Below, one piece after another: positions 1 through 4,267 of a stretch of DNA of 9,372 nucleotides. The notes under the pieces were generated by a model that saw only the letters and a list, made by a program, of their open reading frames with translations, was not told where the DNA came from and did no database searches. Source of the DNA: Verrucomicrobiota bacterium. Its GTDB lineage: Bacteria; Verrucomicrobiota; Verrucomicrobiia; Limisphaerales; CAIQOK01. Position numbers and translations under genes: made by a program. Location of the stretch: the NCBI GenBank assembly GCA_025363535.1, contig JANYDP010000474.1, forward strand, positions 1-9,372, read 5' to 3'. The stretch's first letter is position 1, and every line of letters begins with the position of its first letter.

Positions 1-746
1 CCCATCATGTTGTCGCCGCCGCCCGCGCTGACGAGCACGCCGGGATTCAAGCCCAATTCCTTCGTGGTCGCGGCGCAAAGTTTTCCGGCCGGCTCGTCGG
101 AGGAAATCAAGCGCGGCAATTTTTCGCCCAGCGAACCGTCAATCGCCTTCAACGCCGCCGCGCTCCAGACGCGTTTGCGTACGTCGAGCAACGCCGTGCC
201 GCTGGCGTCGCCGTATTCCATCGTGGCCTCACCGGTCAGCCAGAAGTTCAAATAGTCGTGCGGCAGCAACACCGTGGCGAGCTTCGCGAAATTTTTCGGC
301 TCGTGCTTCTTCAGCCAGAGAATTTTTGGCGCAGTGAAGCCAGGCAGGACGGCGTTGCCGATGGCGGCGATGGTTTTCTTCGGGCCGCCGAGTTTCGCCG
401 TGATTTCTTCGCACTCGGTTTGGGTGGTGGTGTCGCACCAGAGTTTCGCCGGGCGGATGACTTCGCCGGCCTTGTCGAGCGGCACAAAACCATGCTGCTG
501 CCCGCTCACGCCGATGGCGACAACCTCGCCGGCGCGGGCCTTGGCCTGTTTGAGCGCCGTCCGGATGGATTTGCGCGTGGCAGCAATCCAGTCGCGCGGA
601 TGCTGCTCCTTCGCTCCGGGTGCCAGTCCGGCGATGAGTTTGTAGGCAGCGGAACCTGTGCCCAGAACTTTTCCAGACTTCGCCTCCACCACGAGCGCCT
701 TGGTGGATTGCGTGCCGCTGTCTATGCCGATGAGAAGTGTTCGCAT
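1..746 (-). CDS. xylB: Xylulokinase (FGGY sugar kinase), N-terminal half, cut by window edge
   Basis: Phosphorylates D-xylulose to D-xylulose 5-phosphate with ATP in the cytoplasm, feeding the pentose phosphate pathway. 248 codons are visible; the family is about 490-500 residues, so the second (ATPase) half lies left of the window. Seen in the sequence: the N-terminal phosphate-binding strand IGIDSGTQSTKAL (residues 6-18, Asp9), the sugar-site motif GVSGQQHGF (79-87; Gln where E. coli XylB has Met), LPHDYLNFWLTGE (161-173), YGDASGTALLDV (178-189), and AGGGDNMM at the edge (241-248), whose Asp245 matches the FGGY catalytic base. The start is the ATG at 746-744, directly before the MRTLLIGID strand. 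No clear Shine-Dalgarno precedes it; the upstream sequence is a repeat-like element (756-790). It lies 186 bases after the DUF4150 gene on the same strand. No xylA or transporter is visible. Xylulokinase is the best fit; another FGGY pentulose kinase is possible. Confidence 0.94.
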   Translation of the reverse strand, partial: MRTLLIGIDSGTQSTKALVVEAKSGKVLGTGSAAYKLIAGLAPGAKEQHPRDWIAATRKSIRTALKQAKARAGEVVAIGVSGQQHGFVPLDKAGEVIRPAKLWCDTTTQTECEEITAKLGGPKKTIAAIGNAVLPGFTAPKILWLKKHEPKNFAKLATVLLPHDYLNFWLTGEATMEYGDASGTALLDVRKRVWSAAALKAIDGSLGEKLPRLISSDEPAGKLCAATTKELGLNPGVLVSAGGGDNMM

Positions 747-755
747 GGGAATTTA

Positions 756-790
756 TTAACCGCGAAACACGCAAAACACACGAAAAATTT
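756..790. repeat. Degenerate 9-base tandem element (CGCGAAACA-like) before xylB
   Basis: After TTAAC come three degenerate 9-base units: CGCGAAACA (761-769), CGCAAAACA (770-778) and CACGAAAAA (779-787). Short runs of this kind (AACCGCGAAACACGC...) are ones I remember as dispersed in intergenic DNA of Verrucomicrobia and some other environmental bacteria; that is recollection and was not searched. It ends only about 10 bases before the xylB start codon, where a ribosome binding site would be expected, and none is evident. Its function is unknown. Any peptide read through it (for example RETRKTHEK) is a by-product of the repeat and not a gene. Confidence 0.5.
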
Positions 791-808
791 CCGGGCCAAA
801 CCTGGTCA

Positions 809-870
809 GGACGCGTGCCACCGCGTGCCACATCAACCAGTAAAGAAACGGACGCGGTAAAACGCGTCCC
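809..870. repeat. Two copies of a palindromic GGACGCG-N6-CGCGTCC element
   Basis: Copy one (809-829) reads GGACGCG, TGCCAC, CGCGTGCC. Copy two (850-870) reads GGACGCG, GTAAAA, CGCGTCCC. The second has a perfect 7-bp stem with a 6-base loop; the first has one mismatch in the stem. Copy one also contains a perfect 10-base direct repeat, CGCGTGCCAC at 812-821 and again at 822-831. Starts are 41 bases apart. The layout resembles REP-type palindromic intergenic repeats. No transposase or target-site duplication is visible. Confidence 0.55.
840..870 (-). terminator. Possible intrinsic terminator of the vgrG-DUF4150 operon
   Basis: Read on the minus strand this is GGACGCG, loop TTTTAC, CGCGTCC (869-850), followed by GTTTCTTTACTGG. 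The 7-bp GC-rich perfect stem and the moderately T-rich tract begin about 63 bases past the DUF4150 stop codon, and no other gene follows until xylB. The T tract is broken by C, G and A, and the same palindrome occurs twice, so it may instead be a dispersed repeat used opportunistically. No convincing -35/-10 pair for xylB was seen in 747-932. Confidence 0.35.
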
Positions 871-932
871 TGCCAATTTCGGAGCAAGGTTTGAGGTGGG
901 AAATGACCGGCGGGGAAATAAACCGGCCCGGC

Positions 933-1346
933 TCAGGGCGAAACCAGGACCTTGGCCTGGCTGGGCGCGATCTGTTGTCCGGCGGGCATGTTCGCGTTGG
1001 CACCATTGTGCGCGGTCATGCAGGTGAGGTAGGCGCAGCCCTTGCCTTCGATCTGAACTTTCGAACTGCCCTTCTTGAAAACAATTTTATCCATGTTCCG
1101 GCCGGAGACCACGCCGCCCGCCACGCCGGCCTCATCGCCCTGCGACATGGGAATCTCAGAGGTCTCGATGACCGCCGGCATGGAGACAATTTTAACTTTG
1201 GTGGAAGTCTTCACGGCCGTCGCCAACTGTCCCAGGTTGGGATACGGCACGGGAATGGGTGGCGCGGGTGGCGCGGGCGTCTTGCACACGTCGGGCATGG
1301 CCTGACACATTCCGCCGCCTTTGCTGGATGCTGGTAAGCCGGGCAT
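933..1346 (-). CDS. DUF4150 PAAR-like spike-tip protein
   Basis: 137 residues, a usual length for DUF4150. The family is PAAR-like: small beta proteins thought to cap the VgrG trimer and sharpen the T6SS spike. Visible landmarks are the entry motif PDVCKTPAPPAPPIPVPYPN (residues 18-37), the core IPMSQGDEAGVAGGVVSG (65-82), a beta-rich stretch KIVFKKGSSKVQIEGK (87-102), and the ending GQQIAPSQAKVLVSP (123-137). Cysteines 14, 21, 104 and 109 and His113 could bind a metal, as zinc does in true PAAR proteins; this is inference. No toxin domain is fused to it. The ATG at 1346-1344 has a good Shine-Dalgarno, AAAGGA (1357-1352), 5 bases upstream, and the gene begins 12 bases after the DUF3540 stop, so it is the last gene of the operon. 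The next gene, xylB, is 186 bases away. Confidence 0.88.
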   Translation of the reverse strand: MPGLPASSKGGGMCQAMPDVCKTPAPPAPPIPVPYPNLGQLATAVKTSTKVKIVSMPAVIETSEIPMSQGDEAGVAGGVVSGRNMDKIVFKKGSSKVQIEGKGCAYLTCMTAHNGANANMPAGQQIAPSQAKVLVSP

Positions 1347-1358
1347 GGGGTTCCTTTC

Positions 1359-2087
1359 TTAACCGAGGTGGATTTGATCGCCGTCCACCTTGAAGTCCTG
1401 CTCGGCTTTCAGGAACGCGTCGCGCGCTTTCAAGTGGACGCTGCCCTTGACCAGCAGCCGCAGCCGGCCGGTTTGCAACTGCGTCAACTCTTCGACGGTA
1501 CGGTAAACATTCTTGGCCTTGGACACCACGGTCTCGGCCAGGGTTTCCAGCCGGTGCGCGACGAAGGAAATTTTCTGCGCGGAATGAAACGCGATGTTGC
1601 CGTTGTGCGTGACGAATTCCAGGTCGCCCTTTTCCACGTTCACGAGGGTCTTGCCAGATTCGGGGTGATATTCGAGCACGAGCGCGCCCAGCTTGGAATG
1701 CACCTGGACGATTTCCTCGCCAGTGGATCGGGACACGGCCACGCTGGCTCCTGATGGCGTTTTGAGCGGGGCGGTGATGGGCGCGTTTTGGGTCAAAAGG
1801 CCGATGAGATAGAAGTCCTCCAAATTCTGACTCAACACCAGCGCGGTGTCGCCCGGCAGGAGCTGGGCCGAAGTGACCAAGGCCGGGCGCGCCCAACTAA
1901 GGCACGGTTGCCCCGCGCGCTCCCATTGCACCAGCACAAGTCGCTCGCGTTCGTTGAACTTGAGGACGGTGGCCGGACCGAGGTAGCCCGTCTGGTTGAC
2001 GCCGACCAAGAGACTCGCGGGTTCAGGTTCGCGCCGGTTCGGAGACGGGTGATTCGCGGCGGGGCTGGGTTCGATGGTGGTGAGCAT
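1359..2087 (-). CDS. DUF3540 protein, probable T6SS spike accessory
   Basis: 242 residues. DUF3540 proteins are uncharacterised and recur beside VgrG, DUF2169, pentapeptide and DUF4150 genes. Seen here: a Pro-rich, probably disordered N-terminus (1-25); a compact beta region (35-98) ending GDTALVLSQNLEDFYLIGLL, which resembles the end of the VgrG OB domain in this same window (GDEVIVECLEGDPDRPIITG); a beta-repeat region (about 110-172, including LEFVTHNGNIAFHSAQKISF); a helix (about 176-205); and a family-typical tail VHLKARDAFLKAEQDFKVDG followed by DQIHLG. I infer an OB-fold plus beta-prism protein, a shape suited to extending or capping the spike. The ATG at 2087-2085 has a GAAGGA Shine-Dalgarno (2101-2096) 8 bases upstream, immediately after the stop codon of the preceding pentapeptide gene. 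No catalytic motif, signal peptide or membrane segment was seen. Confidence 0.86.
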   Translation of the reverse strand: MLTTIEPSPAANHPSPNRREPEPASLLVGVNQTGYLGPATVLKFNERERLVLVQWERAGQPCLSWARPALVTSAQLLPGDTALVLSQNLEDFYLIGLLTQNAPITAPLKTPSGASVAVSRSTGEEIVQVHSKLGALVLEYHPESGKTLVNVEKGDLEFVTHNGNIAFHSAQKISFVAHRLETLAETVVSKAKNVYRTVEELTQLQTGRLRLLVKGSVHLKARDAFLKAEQDFKVDGDQIHLG

Positions 2088-2101
2088 AAGTGTTTTCCTT
2101 C

Positions 2102-4267
2102 TCAGGCAATTTTGGTTTCCGGTTTAGGCGGCGTCCAGTCTTCGGCGATGGCCAAGTCCTTGTCCGTTTCCTTGACGAGCTTCTTGTTGGCGTTGGTCCA
2201 GTTCGCGCCGCGATCTTCCAGGCGATGGAGGTTGGCCTGCTGCAAATTCGCGTTCGAGAAATCGGCCTCGACCAGCACGGCCTTTGAAAAATCCGCGAAC
2301 GGCAGTTGCGCGCCGCTGAAAACGGCCCGCGTGCCTTTCGCCTGGTTGAACCGCGCGCGATCCAGCCGCGCGGCTCCAAAATTGGCAAGTTGCAAAGTCG
2401 CGCAGACAAACTGCGACGAGCGGAGATCGGCGCCTTGAAGCTGCGCGCCGTCCAGATTGCATTTGGAGAAATCCGCCGACGGGCCTTTCAACTTGCGCAG
2501 ACTGCATCCGGCCAGGTTGGCTCCGCCAAAGTTTGTCTGCGTGCAATCTGCACCGTCCAGTTTGGCCTTTTCCAAGTTCGCCTCGCCCAGGTCGCATTCG
2601 GCAAAACCGCCGCCGGTCAGATCAAGTCCGGCAAACTTGGTTTTCTTGAGCGAGCACTGGCGGAACAACGTGTTCCCCAGTTTGCAGTTCGTAAAATCCG
2701 TGCCGTCAAAACTTGTCAGGCGCGCCTGCGCTCCCCGGAAGTCCGCCCGTTCCACCCGCGCACCCGTCAACGCGCAATGATCAAACACGGTATTCGCAAA
2801 GCTCGAATGCTCGAGTTCGGCCCCGGTGAAATTTGTGTTTTTCAGTTTGGCCCGGCTGAAATCGGTACCATTCAAAACGGCTTCGGAAAAATCCGCCTGC
2901 GTCAGATCGCACCCGGCGAAGTGGGCGCGTTCCAGTTGGCAGCCGGCGAAATCCGCACCCGTGAGATCAAGGCCGCTGAAGTCCACGCCGTCCAGCTTGC
3001 CTTTCGGCCAGGCGATGCCTTTGAGTTTGGCCCCCAGCAGCCGGGCGCGGGAAAAGACGCAGCGATCAAAGCCCGCCAGATTTAAATCACACCCGGACAA
3101 GTCTGTTTCGGAGAGGTTTGATTCCAGAAAATTCGTTCCGGTCAGGGTCGCACCTTTGAAGGCGGACTTGGAAAGATTTGACTTCGCGAATTCCGCGCCT
3201 TGCAGCGCCGCGCTGGAAAAATCGCTTCCCGACAGCTCGACGTTTTGAAATTTTGCCTGCGCCAGATTGGCGGCCTTGAAGACGGCTTTCTCCAGTGTCA
3301 CCGAGTGGAAGCGCACGCTGTTCAGGTTGGCACCCGTGAAGTCGCGGCGGGTTATCTTGCATTGGTTGAACTCGCACTGGGGGAAATCTTTCGCCAAGCC
3401 GGTCACGCCGGACAAGTCGAGTTCCGAAAATTTCACGCCGGTAAACTTGGCCCCCTCGAAATCCGCGCCGGACACATCGCAGCCTGCCAGTAAGTAGTTG
3501 TGAAAGGTGGCGCTGTTAAACTTCGCGGCTTTCAAACTGCCGCCGGTGATTTCTCCGTCTTGAATCCGCGCGCGGCTCAACTCAGCCGCCGTCAGATCAC
3601 ACTCATGAAAACTGGCTCCCTTCAAATCCGCACCGGTGAACACAGTCCTGACCAGGTTTACATTTGAAAACCGAACCCCGGTCATCACCGCCTGGGAAAA
3701 ATCCGCGCCCGCCAGGCTGGTTTTACCGGGGGCGAAATCCGCCTCCGAAAGTCCCAGGTCTTCCAGGCCAACTCCGGCTGAGCTTTTGTCCAAGGCCGCT
3801 GGATCCTGCTTGGCCAACTCCAGCAGGCGGGGCGAGGCCTGTATCTCCTTCGGATCCTTGAGCAAAATTATTTCCACACCAGCCTGGAAGCCCGAAAGCA
3901 CGGCCCCCTTAAAGACGGCCTTCTCAGCCAGCGTGTTCGTCAGGGTGACGCCGGACAGGTTGGCCCCGGAAAAGTTGGCTCCCGTCAGATCGCTCTCGTT
4001 GATCGTCGCGCCGGTCAGTTGGGCATTTTCAAGCTTGGCACCTGCGAGGTTGGTTTTCAGGAACGCGGCGTGTTCCAGATTGGCACCGCGCAAGTCGGCA
4101 CCCGCCAGATCCAACCCCCAGAGTTTGGCTCCCGCCAGTGATTCACCCGCCCTGGCCTTGGCCAGCACATCTTCAACGGTGGAAAGTGTTTTACCAAAAT
4201 TCTTAAGCTCCTCAGCCAATTGCTTGAGATCCAGCTTCGCAAAATCTAAATCTTCGAGATCCATCAT
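2102..4267 (-). CDS. Giant pentapeptide-repeat protein (721 aa) of the T6SS cluster
   Basis: Pentapeptide repeats (A[D/N]LXX) fold into a right-handed quadrilateral beta-helix. Layout: a helical N-cap (1-43); 17 repeats in register with Leu/Phe at 44, 49, 54 up to 124; a non-repeat insertion (about 128-180, containing KDPKEIQASPRLLELAKQDP); then about 102 repeats with no register slip from Leu185 to Trp690; and a short charged tail (691-721, KDLAIAEDWTPP). Of 16 cysteines, 14 lie two residues before the central Leu/Phe, an inward-facing site. No signal peptide, membrane segment or catalytic motif is visible. Proteins of this type accompany DUF2169, DUF3540 and DUF4150 genes; cargo carrier, scaffold or effector are all open. 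Start: the ATG at 4267 overlaps the upstream stop as ATGA, but the next ATG (4264-4262, giving 720 residues) sits 7 bases from the GGAAG at 4276-4272 against 4 for the first, so it may be the real start. Translational coupling is likely either way. Confidence 0.9.
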   Translation of the reverse strand: MMDLEDLDFAKLDLKQLAEELKNFGKTLSTVEDVLAKARAGESLAGAKLWGLDLAGADLRGANLEHAAFLKTNLAGAKLENAQLTGATINESDLTGANFSGANLSGVTLTNTLAEKAVFKGAVLSGFQAGVEIILLKDPKEIQASPRLLELAKQDPAALDKSSAGVGLEDLGLSEADFAPGKTSLAGADFSQAVMTGVRFSNVNLVRTVFTGADLKGASFHECDLTAAELSRARIQDGEITGGSLKAAKFNSATFHNYLLAGCDVSGADFEGAKFTGVKFSELDLSGVTGLAKDFPQCEFNQCKITRRDFTGANLNSVRFHSVTLEKAVFKAANLAQAKFQNVELSGSDFSSAALQGAEFAKSNLSKSAFKGATLTGTNFLESNLSETDLSGCDLNLAGFDRCVFSRARLLGAKLKGIAWPKGKLDGVDFSGLDLTGADFAGCQLERAHFAGCDLTQADFSEAVLNGTDFSRAKLKNTNFTGAELEHSSFANTVFDHCALTGARVERADFRGAQARLTSFDGTDFTNCKLGNTLFRQCSLKKTKFAGLDLTGGGFAECDLGEANLEKAKLDGADCTQTNFGGANLAGCSLRKLKGPSADFSKCNLDGAQLQGADLRSSQFVCATLQLANFGAARLDRARFNQAKGTRAVFSGAQLPFADFSKAVLVEADFSNANLQQANLHRLEDRGANWTNANKKLVKETDKDLAIAEDWTPPKPETKIA
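2189..4138 (-). repeat. Pentapeptide-coding repeat array (15-base period), large protein
   Basis: DNA encoding the repeats of the 721-residue protein. A degenerate 15-base period is visible by eye: on the plus strand, GAAATCCGC/AAATCGGC-like words recur with spacings that are multiples of 15. It is interrupted at about 3734-3883 by the non-repeat insertion. Units are strongly diverged at DNA level while the amino-acid pattern is kept, so this is an old array under selection and not a recent tandem expansion. Confidence 0.85.

Larger units (their letters stand above)
747..932. other. Intergenic region between the DUF4150 gene and xylB
   Basis: 186 bases with no gene I can support. It contains the CGCGAAACA-like tandem element, the two GGACGCG palindromes and, at 900-930, a CCGG-rich stretch with no good stem. 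It must hold the xylB promoter if xylB is transcribed separately, but no recognisable sigma-70 pair was seen. Short open frames crossing it are not convincing. Confidence 0.7.

Noticed and set aside
1..746. xylB as a functional member of the T6SS operon
   Set aside because: It is separated by 186 bases containing repeats and a possible terminator, and sugar kinase activity has no evident link to secretion. Simple adjacency is more likely.
229..876. Minus-strand open frame of 215 codons overlapping xylB
   Set aside because: Same strand but a different frame from xylB. It reads His/Arg-rich sequence with no motif, while the xylB frame shows all FGGY signatures.
900..930. CCGG-rich stretch as a terminator hairpin right after the DUF4150 stop
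   Set aside because: Only 4-5 base complementary pieces with a long loop and no T tract. The GGACGCG hairpin further on is a better candidate.
2306..3085. Plus-strand open frame of 259 codons with periodic Arg/Gln/Ile pattern
   Set aside because: The periodicity is the complement of the 15-base pentapeptide repeat on the minus strand. It is a shadow and not an independent repeat protein.
2189..4138. Regular short repeats as a CRISPR array or satellite
   Set aside because: The 15-base period is coding, strongly diverged, has no constant repeat/spacer alternation, and translates to pentapeptides throughout.
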